A stretch of DNA of 64,000 nucleotides from contig OX457026.1 of NCBI GenBank assembly GCA_949752745.1, positions 37,738,723 to 37,802,722 of the forward strand, read 5' to 3'. Both the position numbers and the translations under genes were made by a program. Under the pieces are notes generated by a model. The model searched no databases, had not been told where the DNA came from, and saw nothing but the letters and a program-made list of their open reading frames with translations. Source of the DNA: Protula sp. h YS-2021. Lineage: Eukaryota; Annelida; Polychaeta; Sabellida; Serpulidae. Positions 35,851 through 51,200 of the stretch are shown here, piece after piece; the stretch's first letter is position 1; each line of letters begins with the position of its first letter.

Positions 35851-36015
35851 TGTGGCCTTTCGCCATTAAAGGTTTAGAATTTATGTTTGTAAATTATTTG
35901 TTAAAATCATCTCTAGTGGTCTAAATAAACGCCAGGCATGTCCCGGCCAGATATCGCACTAAATTGGTTGTTCTGTTTCCCTACTTAATCTCAAGCCACG
36001 AAAACGTAACAAAAA
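35851..36015 (+). repeat. DIRS right-end repeat B1 (165 bp)
   Basis: Direct repeat of 36326-36490 with only a handful of substitutions. It begins TGTGGCCTTTCGCCATTAAA and ends GTAACAAAAA. Confidence 0.93.
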
Positions 36016-36325
36016 TTTCATTGCAACTCGAGTTAAAATGTTTTTTTGTGAGTATGAGTGCTTAATGTAAATAATGTGTCCATTTTTCGACCGACTTTGT
36101 GTTCGTTTGACCGGGTCTGATTATGTTGAATGCGCTACGTCATCGAAGCGTCACCTCATTTCTCTGATCATTCGTTAAATGCAATAGTTAGTGATAGACG
36201 ATATATAAATTGTTGGAAATAATTTTGGAGAACCACCTCTTTCCCTCCAGCAATCCATTTATAAATCAACCAATGATTCTGTTTCGTTTTTTAAGCTGTA
36301 TGTGTTTAAGGAGTATATTGCCGTA

Positions 36326-36490
36326 TGTGGCCTTTCGCCATTAAAGGTTTAGAATTTATGTATGTAAATTATTTGTTAAAATCATCTCTAGTGGTCTAAA
36401 GAAACGCCAGGCATGTCTCGGCCAGATATCGCATTAAATTGGTTGTTCTGTTTCCCTACTCCATCTCAAGCCACGAAAACGTAACAAAAA
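36326..36490 (+). repeat. DIRS right-end repeat B2 (165 bp)
   Basis: Second copy of B1. The 310 bp between them would be A2, whose left partner A1 is lost. It ends at an A run that joins the right copy of the 26-bp flanking repeat. Confidence 0.93.
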
Positions 36491-36513
36491 TGAGTGGTAT
36501 TTTTGCAATGTAT
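36488..36513 (+). repeat. Right copy of the 26-bp direct repeat
   Basis: Matches 33699-33724 exactly. It abuts the end of the B2 repeat. Confidence 0.75.
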
Positions 36514-38974
<2,461 letters not shown>

Positions 38975-39064
38975 TTTATTTTTGGTATCTTTATCACTCC
39001 GAATACCAGAAGGACAAATCAATGAAATGAAATATTTGTTTTTCCTTTACTTATACGAATATAG

Positions 39065-39167
39065 AAGTTGTGCTGAGCCAGCATAGCTCATTTGAGGAAT
39101 ACTGCCAGGATGAACAGTTTGCAGCGCATTGTAAGCATGAAGAAGTTATCCTTGTAGAGCATGCCAG
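39065..39167 (+). CDS. Lectin gene: SUEL domain, first part
   Basis: The acceptor is AATATAG and the donor GTAAAG. It reads VVLSQHSSFEEYCQDEQFAA and continues HCKHEEVILVEHA, the start of a SUEL-type lectin domain with its first two cysteines. It starts with two bases of a split codon and ends in phase 2. Confidence 0.82.
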
Positions 39168-42100
39168 GTAAAGTTTTCTCATACCGTCACCAATGAGTCA
39201 AGGCAAATGTTGCCTTTTCCCGTCTGTTATTGCATTTCTTCTTTGGTCAAGAAGAAAAATGGTTTCATTGTTTCGCATTTCAAATATGAGAAACTCCACC
39301 CCCGGAAAGAAGACGCCCATAGAGAAAATTACGATGCTCTGTCTTGATCATTTTTAGCACTTTGTTTTCATTTTTCAGTAGGAAGTTATTACTAATTTTG
39401 TGCTAATTAACACATGACTTGGTCAAGACTTTTATGAATAACCGTTCGGCTATTTTTTCTTGAAAATGCACTTTCTTGTTTCAGCCTCTTCTCTGACACT
39501 ACAGGCCCTAGGATCACAAAACTTTGTACTTATGTAGAACTTACTGTGCCTGCATAGAGAAAAAGTTCTAGTCTGTTCAATCAACAGAGCCGTTGAGCCA
39601 ACATAACCAAGCAGATGAACCTTATAAGCCGCATACATGCTGCGCCATAAACTCTCTACTTAGTTGTATTACAGACTATGCGACTTGTAAAAAAATTGCA
39701 TGTTGCTCAAGAAATAATAAGCCGTTCAAAGAAATTTTTGGAACTTTTAATGTTTGTCAAGTGTTGAAGATTTCGCTTGGTTCTAGTTTTTCAATGAATT
39801 TGTGCGATTTAAAAAAGTAGCATTTTTATTGAAAAATTAGTAAAAACTTAGTAAAAGGAAGTGTTAAAATTTGTTGAATGTTTTCAAACAAAAAAATAAC
39901 AAATTTCAACAACCTAAAGGTGAAACTGAAACCCTGTCTGCGGTCTTCTTGTCACATGATCTTGTCACGTGATCAGTTTGTTTAGGTAAAATGGCGGCAC
40001 ACACACACACACACACAAACACATACAAACAATAAATAAAAAATAATGAAATAAAACAAGCTGATCATGTGACAATAAAAACATGGGTTCAGTTTCACCT
40101 TTGTCCAAATTTTAAAAAAAATATAAAAACATTTTGAACACTTCTTTTTACTAATTTTTTACTAATTTTTTAATAAAAATGCTAATTGTTCAAAAATTCC
40201 GCACAAATTTATTGAAAACTCAGCACGAAATTAGCTGAAAACTGAAAAATGAAAACAAAGTGCTAAAATGACAAAGATAGAGCTTCGTAGAAAATCCCCC
40301 GTAATTGTGCCCCAGCACCCCCCCCCCGCACACACACCAAGGTTTTTGTTATGCACAGAACGTTGTTGTCCAACGGTCCAATTGGTTTCATGTGAAGTAC
40401 ATATGAACAACATATGAACTACCTACCAATGAAAAGTCAAAATTAATATGAATTTCCTGTGTGCTTCGCATGTAGTGCTCATGTACTTCTTACGTAATTC
40501 ATATGTACTTCTTACGTAGCCCATAGGTACTTCCTACGTACCTCATATATTTCATATATACTACATATGTACTTCTTACGTACTACACATGTAGTACTGA
40601 AGTATGAAACTGAAGTATACCTCATACTCTTCAGTAGGCAAGGGACTAAGAAGAGCTTCAGTCTTTTGGATCAGAAATGAATGGGTCAGAAAACAGCATA
40701 GTTTCTAATAATTGCACTGAGGATTAGCCATGACTAGAGCTGGTGATTAACCAAATGTTATCGGATTCCGGAGTACATTTAAGGAGCATCGTTTTTCCGC
40801 GGGCATTTTTTTTACAGGGAGCTTTTCTCCGCACGCCCAAATATCAATAAAACTGACCTAGTCGGCGATATTGCTTAGGGTAAGCTTTTAAAATTGCTAG
40901 TTTGTAGATTTTCTTTCAATCCGAAATTTTATAATATTTTGGGCTTTAATTTCGCCAGAAAACGGCTATATGTTGTAAAACAAAAGCTCTTTTTAATATA
41001 ATCTATTCACTTACTCCAAACAGCCATACCCATATTCGTCCCCCGGGTTTTGCTATTAAGAAAAACGAAGACCCTAAAAGGCAAGCGCAAAAAAGAAGAA
41101 ATAAAAACACGATAACATTATAGTGTAACGCCTTTAAGCGTTCCAGGTTCCATTTTCAGCTATTATAGTTATTGTTGTATCAACCCTACCCGACCCCATC
41201 CCTGTTGGTCTTATGTAGAACCATAATCATCGACACGTTTGAGACTAATATGCTATTACTTCGGCATTTTTCACAACTTACTAAGGCGAGATAAAGAATC
41301 TAAATTCCCATAAACGTCATAGAGACAATGTTGTAATTACCAACATCAATCCGGGAGGCGACGTCATAGAGAGAGTTCCATATGTTCGAAATCTTGGCGT
41401 GCTCCTCGATTCGAAATTGTCCTTCGAATACCACATTAAAGATATATATAAAGTTTGTTATGCCCGTATCAAGGCTGTTTGGAAAATCCGAAAGTATCTC
41501 ACAATCGACGCCGCGAAATCTATCATCCACGCGTTAGTGATTTCCAAACTGGATTACGCCAACTGCTTGTATGGTCTTCCGGACAAGTCTTTACGCAAAC
41601 TGTAACTAGTCCAAAACGCTGCAGCGCGAGTGGTAAGGCTGAGCAAATCGAGAGATGACATCAAGCCCGTCCCAAATGCCCTTCACTGGCTACCCATAAA
41701 AGAGCGTATTCTGTTTAAGTTGCTTGTAAAGGTATTCAAAGCTAGGAACGGTCTCGCTCCAGTTTACTTATCCGAGATCATTCAGCCTTATGTACCACCA
41801 CGAGATCTTAGATCGTCCGAATCTAACCTACTCCATCAACCCCAGTACAACTTGAAGGGATACGGTTACCGCTCTTTCAATGTAGCAGGACTAAAAACGT
41901 GGAATAGCCTACCAAACTATTTGCGCTGTATTGACAGCCTTGTTATCTTTAAGAAGCAATTAAAGACGTATCTCTTTCAGAAAGCATACGATATATAATG
42001 TATTGTAAATGTTTTTAAACAATTCTCGTTTTTAGAATATCTGTGTTTGTTATTTGAATGCTATTATGTAACAGTATTATTTATTATTCAGTAGTATTTG

Positions 42101-42205
42101 TCTAGTGCTTTTTTAGTGTAAGTTTAAAGTTAGAACTCAATGTTTGCATTATGATCTGTATGTACCGCTCTGCTTCGGCTACTGAAAAAAGAGCGTTATC
42201 CATTG

Positions 42206-42276
<71 letters not shown>

Positions 42277-45200
42277 GCTCCGTAAAATACAGGTTCAACA
42301 AAAATCGAAGTTCCAATGAAATGTTTGGTTTATTACAGGTATGGGCGCCCGGTCATCGGAAAATGCGTGGAAAAAGCTCTGGGATTTCTTGGATGTGCAA
42401 AAGATGTGACACGTTTTCTCTCACACAGATGCTCTGGGAAACAAAGATGCGAACTTGAAATCATAGATAAAGATTTACGGGACTTTAAGCCTTGCCCTAG
42501 GGATGTTTCCTGGCATCTGCAAGTTGCCTACAAGTGCCTGAAAGGTAAAGAAAAACAAAGGGCATTGTCGCTGCCCCAGACGACTCTATTATGGCTTGTC
42601 TTGTTAACGGTTTGTATAGATAAAGGATGGGGCAGTGAATGAAATCTCTTTCAAACATTTTTTTAGTCGAAGAAGACAAATATTCACTTTTTTCTTCCAA
42701 AAAGTACAGGAAAATGGACCCAAACAGTGTCATAGGTCAATATCAAATAACGAAAAAAAGCTGTTCAATAAAATGGTTTTCGGATTCTAACTTCTAANNN
42801 NNNNNNNNNNNNNNNNNNNNNNNNNNNNNNNNNNNNNNNNNNNNNNNNNNNNNNNNNNNNNNNNNNNNNNNNNNNNNNNNNNNNNNNNNNNNNNNNNNNN
42901 NNNNNNNNNNNNNNNNNNNNNNNNNNNNNNNNNNNNNNNNNNNNNNNNNNNNNNNNNNNNNNNNNNNNNNNNNNNNNNNNNNNNNNNNNNNNNNNNNAAC
43001 GACATAACTTTTAATAGATAACTTCGTGACCTGGGCCGTGAGCTTAAGTTCAAGGCCATGAGATACGGGACTTCTGTATCTTAAGCAGTTAAGAAATAGG
43101 TTTGAACTTGCTATCCGTTTGCGGCACCTGTATGGTGTACGTATGGTATAACTTCATGACCTTTGACCTCGATTGCAAACATAACCTTCTAATTTTTTAT
43201 GGAAACAACCAGGTACAGCATCTCCTAAAGCCAAGCGTCAGTATTAAATAACTGAAGCATAACTAAATCATCGAAACCTCAGAGAAAAACAGAATCTTAC
43301 ATCATTTTGTTTTTATTTATAGAAAATTTTAAAGATCTACTGTTTTTAATACTTAAAAAATAAAGTAATGTCCCACTCCAGACTTACATCAGGCAGCGTG
43401 AATATGATTTAAAAATATTCTGATTAAATCTCTGGACGAGATATTCAAAGTTGCATTTCACTTTCGCAGTGTAACACATAAACGTACATTTTGCAATAAA
43501 AGGAATGGAACTGTCCTTGGTGACCCAAGTCCAGCGGTCTAAAATCATGTTGAATTACTCAGTCAGAGGAATATGAAACTCCCCCATGCAACATTTGAAA
43601 ACTGCCTGCTTCTGACTTTCCTAGATCCAGCTTATTTATTTATTATTATTTGAAAACTGCCTGCCTCTGACTTTCCCAGATCCAGCTTATTTATTTATAT
43701 TTAAATGAAAACCAGAATTTTGTTCGGAAAAATACAAAAAGATGTTACACTGTAACTTGTTTAGTGTCTGGGATATCGTGCCCGTAATAAAAAGGACATG
43801 CAACGGACCATGAGGTATTTTGTTTTTGAAAAGATCCCGTCCAATCATTTTCGGATTGACTGCCTGAAAAGCGCAAAACTCTATTTTTCCCGTATTACCG
43901 ATAAGCTGATATAACCATTTCTACCATGTGAAAGATTATCTATAACATATTTATGATTTCAAGCCGTAATGTGAACACAAAAATAAACACGCAGGTGGGA
44001 TATATATAATTTTCTTGTACCGCCAATGTTTAATTAATATGTTTACAATAACGTAACATCAGTACAATTACGTAACATCAATAAATGAATTATGTACAAG
44101 ATTAAAGAAGAATTACATAATACATATTTATGAGAAAGAAAACACATAATTCACTCATCCAAAATTTGTCTTGGGATCAAACAAATTGAAATACCCCATC
44201 GTAACAAATGTATGGAGGCGATGGGGCGGAGGAGGGATTTAAACAAATTTATTTCTTAGCTTAATTATAACATGTGTTACACGCGAGGAGAGTAAAACGA
44301 GTAAGGTTGCTGGAATGCTTAACAGCTACCCTTAATTGAGTACAGATAATTTTAGAGCAAGCAAATCAGAGGGACTGCTTATTCATAAATCCGTCTGATT
44401 CCGTGGGCGGACCTAAACGGCAATTTATGCTGAATTTGGTTAGGTCCAGCCAACATATATTTTCCCCAGTAAGTTTAAGGACGGGCAGCCAGATAAACCG
44501 TATACCACACAACTTATAGGCATAGCCCCAGATGAACAACTTCAAAAAGTGCTTAGAAGTTTTCAGTTTTTCTGAAAACCAAGAGAACATAGCGCATATC
44601 AACTTAAGTAAAGGACAACCAGCATTTTTATTGACAAAAACAAATTAGAAAACTGGATGATCAGGTGAAAACTATGTTTGGTAAAGACTACAGATTTTAC
44701 GACTGAAAAATTCTGATCTGATTTCAGCGCCTTGGCTAAAAAAGTTCAGTGTTAATACATTTTGTAACAATAGGGCATATGTACAGAAATAATTACGTAA
44801 GACTTGAAACTTTCAATAATCATTTTAAAATAGCAAAATGTTGTAAATTTACTTCGCCATATTTCCGTGACTTATATTCACGAATGATTTAATATCCTCT
44901 ATTTAACAGTTCAGAGCGGCCATATTTCATCTTGCCGAGGCGGAATAGAAGTAACTTCCTCCACCGGCTATCTCAGCACTCACATCGCGGAAACCAAACA
45001 CATCGGACAGTCAAATTGTCCCTGGAATATTAAGTCATCCAACGGGCGAAAAATTCAGTTAACAGCCTTAAATTTTATTGAAAAGCCAATTGCAACAGGA
45101 AGCCACAATCGCCCTAACGATCCCGTTGCAGATATTTGTTATCCATTTGCAAAGGTATATCTATATTAATCCTTTAACATTTTAAATACTTTTTTCATTC

Positions 45201-48200
45201 TTTAATGAAGGGAGGGGGGGGGGGGCGGGAGTCGGAGGTGGGTTGGGGTTTCAATGCATATTTCTCCAATTGATCATAACATAACCGGTGCCATAACTTA
45301 TCTACCCAAATCACTTTGATTTCAAGCACCTGAAGCTCAGAGAGTTAAAATGTGTGAAAATTGTCAAAACGACCACTTTTCTTTAATTAAATGCATCACA
45401 ACAGTGTAAAACGAAACAGATAAGGCTGAAACCAACCAGTAAATTCGTTAGTCGAATAGCAAAAAAACTAGTAGCCGACTAGTACATTTCCGTTCCGTTA
45501 ATTTTCACATAACTGGTAAAAAAATAACAGCTAATAAGTTGTGAAATTCGTGAAAACGTATTAACATTATTAAACAGATCGAAACTCGGGTTAGATTACA
45601 AACAATTGTCATTTCTAGTTTATGTATTTTCTCACATTGGTTATGACTAATTACCGACCAGCAGATTAGAAATTTTAGTAATCGACTGACAAAATCAATC
45701 CGTTCGGTCGACTAGTTGGTTTCAGCTTAGAATATTTCCGGAATGGCAATTATTGGTCCCACAACACTGTTTCACTCCCAGTTTTGGGCACAGTTGATTC
45801 AAAACTGGACTTTGTTTCATATTCCCGGCGGATTACTAAAGTCATTTTTCCCATGTTAAAACCTTTATGTTTTTTAAACCTTTATATTTTTATTACCTTT
45901 ATATTTTTTAAAGTAGTCTATCAATGAGAGATCGGGATCACCAAATCTAAAATATTTCTTTGGCGTGGGTTGAAAGGTGACAAACAGGACAGAAAACGAA
46001 GTTGAATTTTGAATAAGAGAGTGTGCCTAATAGTCAAGTTATACGAAAGGCGAGTTGAATTAAAAAGGAGAATTAGGACGTGAAAAGGTAACACAAGTAT
46101 CCATTTTATAGAATGTTACTGATGTCGAGTTACACTTATTAAAAGTACAGTTATACTGAACAATATCGAGTTATGCTTTATTGTAGCTGAGATATATGCA
46201 GCATAAAACGTAAAGCAGAATTACACTTGATATGTTATATCGTGTGCCCTTTTCCATTAAAAATCAGAGAAAACCTCGTGGAATGAAACTTTCCTGGTTG
46301 AGGAGAAAATATCCTTTTCCTTGTTTGATTTTTTGTCTGTTTTTTGTTTTTTTGTTTTTTGTTTGTTTGTTTTTTTTTGTACTCTTTAATGAACAGTTTA
46401 GGTACTTTCCTAGAGTACTATAATTTCCCTTCATTAAAACGTAAATTTCAAAACATTTTTGTTTTAACGTGTTTTATTAGAGCACACGGCGTCGTAGGGC
46501 TAGTCTAATCACATCAGTGCGGGTGGGGGGGGGATCTGTCGTCTGTATGTATGTGTAAACTTTTGCTTAAAAAGCTTCTTCTCCCTCGATTTCGGACGGA
46601 TTCTTTTCAAAATAAGTACGATTGTTCTCTGGATATGCCTCTCTTAATAAATTACAATCCGTCAAATATTGGCCAAATGGGTCATTCAAATTTCTTTTGT
46701 TGCAAAATTTTAAGATGTGTCTTCTCCCACAATTTTGATCGGATTGCCTTCAAGTTTTGGTATAAATGTTCATTGCAAAGCTTCTCTCGAAAAACGTTAT
46801 TGGCGATGTGCCAAAATTGACAAAATGGGGACTTTTCTTGGCAGAAACTGGCCAAATGGGCGGAGGCATCTATAATGTTTTGGTTGCCAATTTTCAAATT
46901 GCTTCTTCTCCAACGAATCCCTTTTTAATTTCGTACAGTTGTTCCCTAAATAGTTCGTTCTTGAAAATTGCCATTTTTTTAGTGATCCGCAAAAAATTGG
47001 TCAAATGAGGGCATATAATTTGTAGTTGCCAATTTTCAAAACGCTTCTTACAGTTTTGATTGGATTGCCTTACAATTTTGCGCAAAGGTCTAATGGGCTG
47101 TCCTCTCATGAAAAATTACTCTTTGGTAGTCCACAAATGTTACATGGGAATTTTTTAATTTTTTGTTTAACAATTTTCAAAATACTTCTTTCCCACACTG
47201 TATATCAGATTCATTTTAAAGTTTGAACGAAGAGTTTCTTTTTATTATCACTTCATTCCAATGTATGCTTTTAATTCATACATAATACGCCACATCAAAG
47301 CAAGTGTAGTGACAATTTTTTGTTGTTGCTGTTTGGGAGAAACCTATATTCTTTTATACACTGATCAAATAATTACTAATAAACTAATCTCAATATTAGC
47401 ATATCAGTTGGCAATAAAAGTACAAACTATACTAAATAATTTATCAGTCTACGGATGAGAACAGAGACAGAAAAGAAAAAAAACAAAAGGAATTTACTAT
47501 AATAACTGTTCCATTTTTTCCAACGATCTGCATTTAGCTAAATTCCTTTTGTTTAGGATGCGTTCGAAGTATACTTTCGATCTTAAAAATTTAAGGTATT
47601 CAATAAAATACACTTCTCTACTTTTAATATTGCAACGATGAATAAATAATTTTGCTTGGAGAAGCACGAAATCAACCATATGAATTTTTTCTCCCAAGTT
47701 ATCACTTCGAATAATACCTAATAATTTAATTATGTTTGACAATGAGATATTGTCGTTTATCGTAATGTTATTATTTATGAAATTTTGTAACAATCTCCAG
47801 AATAATGTTAAATTTGAACAAGAGATAAACATATACATGATATCATTCTATGTTTATCTCACTTTACAATTTTGACAGTTAATTGCAACAGTTGGGTCAA
47901 ATTTTGCGACTATGTAATTTGATGCATAGTTTTATGCATAATTTTATAGTTTAATATGCTATCCCGAACATTTTTCGTCAAATATTTTGTCTTACTAAAA
48001 ACGTCTTTGAATTTACAATTAGTCGTATGTATATTTTCTTTTTTCCACCTTTCTATACAGCTTGGTGTAGTTGCCTGAAGTCTAACTAGGTTCCAATATA
48101 TTAATTTTGAGCATAACTTGGAAAGCACTGAGTTGTAGAATTTATATTTAAACATAGCATCACCGTCATTTTACTACTTTTAATGTTACTTGAAACTTGT

Positions 48201-51200
48201 GCCAAAACGTTTTTCCATTTTTGAGGAATTGCTGCTACCAAGCTGAACAGATTCAAAACGTTTATTGTACAACCACAACTATTTTTGATTTCTCGAGGTA
48301 ACATCAAAGACCAACTTTTATTCATTATATCCGAGATATGAACAATTTTCTTGGCGTACAGTTCTTTAAAAAATATTGATGAATTTCCTACTTGAATGTA
48401 CTTATTATACCATAACCATTGATTTTGTATATCCACAGCTGTGACTGGCTCGGGTTTTGCATCAAACCAATAATGTAAAATTTCTTTATAAAAATCGGGC
48501 ATTTGGGGGTGTTTTTTGGGTTTAGAGAAAGGGAGAGAATTTCAGAGAGCTTAAGAGTGCCTGGCAAATATTCTCGTTTAAACTCAATATTGAAAGGATT
48601 CGTAGCGTTAAATAGTCTTTTTATCCACATAATTTTCTGTGCCTTTAGGAATTATAATTAATCTAAATGTCTTAAGCCGCCGTCTTTATAGTCTTGGATA
48701 AAGACCAGTCTTTGTATTCTTGGCGGTTTGCCACCCCATATAAAGAGCTCTATCAAATTTTGTATTTCTTTAGCGAACCACGGTGGTGTATATAAACAGT
48801 TAGTTGCATATAAAATTTTAGGCAATGCTAAATTTTTTATTATGGTAATTTTTCCACTTAAAGTCATGTGGAAATGATTCCATCGCTGTAAAGTTCCTTT
48901 AAAGTCGTTAATTTTGTCCTTAAGATTAATATTGTATATGGTATTTACATCGTTAAAATATCGTATTCCCAAAGATTTCAGGTCGCCTGTTGTCCATTTT
49001 AAACGATATGGTTTCCATTTCAGAACGTATATCATCGGGTTTCCTATCTGTAGTATATTAGATTTCTCATAATGAATTTTCAGTCCTGAAGTAAAATAAA
49101 ATAAAGTTAAAATATTTAATGTGTTTCCCAACGATACTATATCAGATGATAGTATTGTGGTATCATCCGCAAGGAGACTTATTTCTGTTTCAATTCCGTT
49201 ATGTTTTATTCCCTTTATGTGTTTGTTTGATCTTATAGCTATAGCCAGAATTTCTACTGCAATAATAAAAAGTAATGCAGAAAGAGGATCTCCTTGACGT
49301 ACGCCATTTCTCATCTTAAAATATTTACTGGAGTATCCATTGTTTAACGTACAGCTTTCAATGTCTGAGTAAAATACTTTGATCCACTCCCGAATATTTT
49401 TCCCGAAATTAAAGGCTTCAAGACAATTGTCAATGAAGTTCCAGTCAAGCTTATCAAAAGCCTTTTCAAAGTCTATAGATCTAGAATTCCCTCCTTGTTC
49501 TTACGCCTTAAGTAATCTATGCAATCAATTTGAGTGCGAATATTGCAACCAATAAATCTGTCTTTAATAAAAATATTCTGATCATTAGCAAGTGTGAACG
49601 AATACTGACTAGGAAGGCCTCTCCTGAAAATTACTTCTTTGGAAACCCACAAAAAAATGGTTAAAATAGGTGGGAGCGTTTTTTTTTAAATTTCTTGATA
49701 ACCAGTTTTTGAAATTTCTCTTCTCCCGCAATTTTGACCGGAATCCTTTCAAATATTGTGTGAATTGCACCTTTTGTCTTTCAAAGAACATGAAGGCACT
49801 CAAGGTGTGGACTCGTGTGAAAGGTATTTTAGTGTTCATTATCTGGACAGCTGGTTCCTGACATAGCTCAAGTGAGAAGCCGCCCGTCTCCAGACCGAGA
49901 ACAAGCTATCTGGGTAGGCCTCTTGGTTAATCTTTTGTGAGAAGAGCAGGGACATGAGTTCACGTGATTTTCTGAGGCCTTGTATATCCAGTTATGATGT
50001 TTTTGGTTTAAATGACCCAGGTATTGAGTGAATAGCCCTAAGTAGCTGTTCTTATTGGCATTTATTTTTTGCGATTTGTCAGTGATGGCCAGTGTTGAAC
50101 GGATCACCATTTAAGTTTAGTTCCGTTATTCACACTTGACAAGCCTTTGACTTGCAAGGGTTATATGAATTTGTGCGAGCAGCCATTCGTCCTTTTTTTC
50201 TTCTTGACAGTTTTTCCGATTTTTGTATCTTCTTCTTCTCTGACACTATGGGGGCTAGGACCATGAAACTTGGAACTTATGAAGAGCTTGATCTGAACGT
50301 GTGCATGTCACTTTTTATTTTCGTCTTCGATTTCGTTTTCTTTGTTAAAACGCCATGTGAAAAGAGTGTATTTTTGCACGTAAATACAGAGCATTTAACG
50401 TACATCACAGAACACAGTTGCTGAGCTTTGTGCGAGCGTAAATAGATAACACGGCGTATGCCTGCTCAGCCAATAAAACCTTAAGCCAACAAAAACCAAA
50501 CACTACTCGGCTTATAAGACGTATTCAAGCTGTGTTGTTTGCAATATGTTATTCAAGAAATAACCCATTGAAGGAAGTATTTTTGCGTTTTAATTTTTGG
50601 AAAGTGTTTAACATTTCGCTAGGGAAATAAGGTTCTAGTCTTGGAATTGCCATTGTGTTTGTCAAAGAGACAAGTCATAAAGCAGATTATGGTATTTTCA
50701 CAGTGTACGCCCTCGTGCTAAGAGGCTGGACTACTTCCTGTGGAAGAGTGGAGAGTGGTGGTGAAAGCACGAAGGATAGTAAAGTGTCGGTCGGTCCATC
50801 TTAAGTTCTCGACCCTCTTAGTAAAACTTGGTTGCTGTTTGCAAACTGTTAAGGCGCGTTAAAACATTACAAAGTTGATGGTGCTTATTTTCAACTTTTT
50901 CATCCTCGCGTCAATAATCTTTCGATTAAAAGCTGAGTTCGCAGAAAAATTCTCAACACAGCTCGTAAAGGCAGGCTCCCCTAAAAGCCATCTTGAACGT
51001 GGAAATAAGTTCATTCAAAGCTTGTGTGAACTGAAACCCACGTTCTATTTCGAAAACGCTATTTTTATGTTTTCCACTTTTAGCCTATTCTCCCATCGAC
51101 TAACCTGGGTATGGTTGGTCACTGTGGGTGTAAAATGAGGCTTAGACTGAAGTCTCACTCAGCATTGAAATTTTTAATATATTTTAATATATAGTATATA

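Larger units (their letters stand above)
33725..36489 (+). mobile_element. 5'-truncated DIRS/Ngaro-type tyrosine-recombinase retroelement
   Basis: In order: reverse transcriptase, RNase H, tyrosine recombinase, then two 165-bp direct repeats separated by 310 bp (B1-A2-B2). This order of domains and right-end split repeats is that of DIRS-like elements with split direct repeats (Ngaro/PAT type). The gag-like region, the start of RT and the left terminal repeat (A1) are missing. Frameshifts separate the three domains, so the copy is dead. A 26-bp direct repeat brackets it. Confidence 0.85.

Noticed and set aside
42787..43059. Open frame over the N gap
   Set aside because: It is an artefact of unknown bases read as coding.
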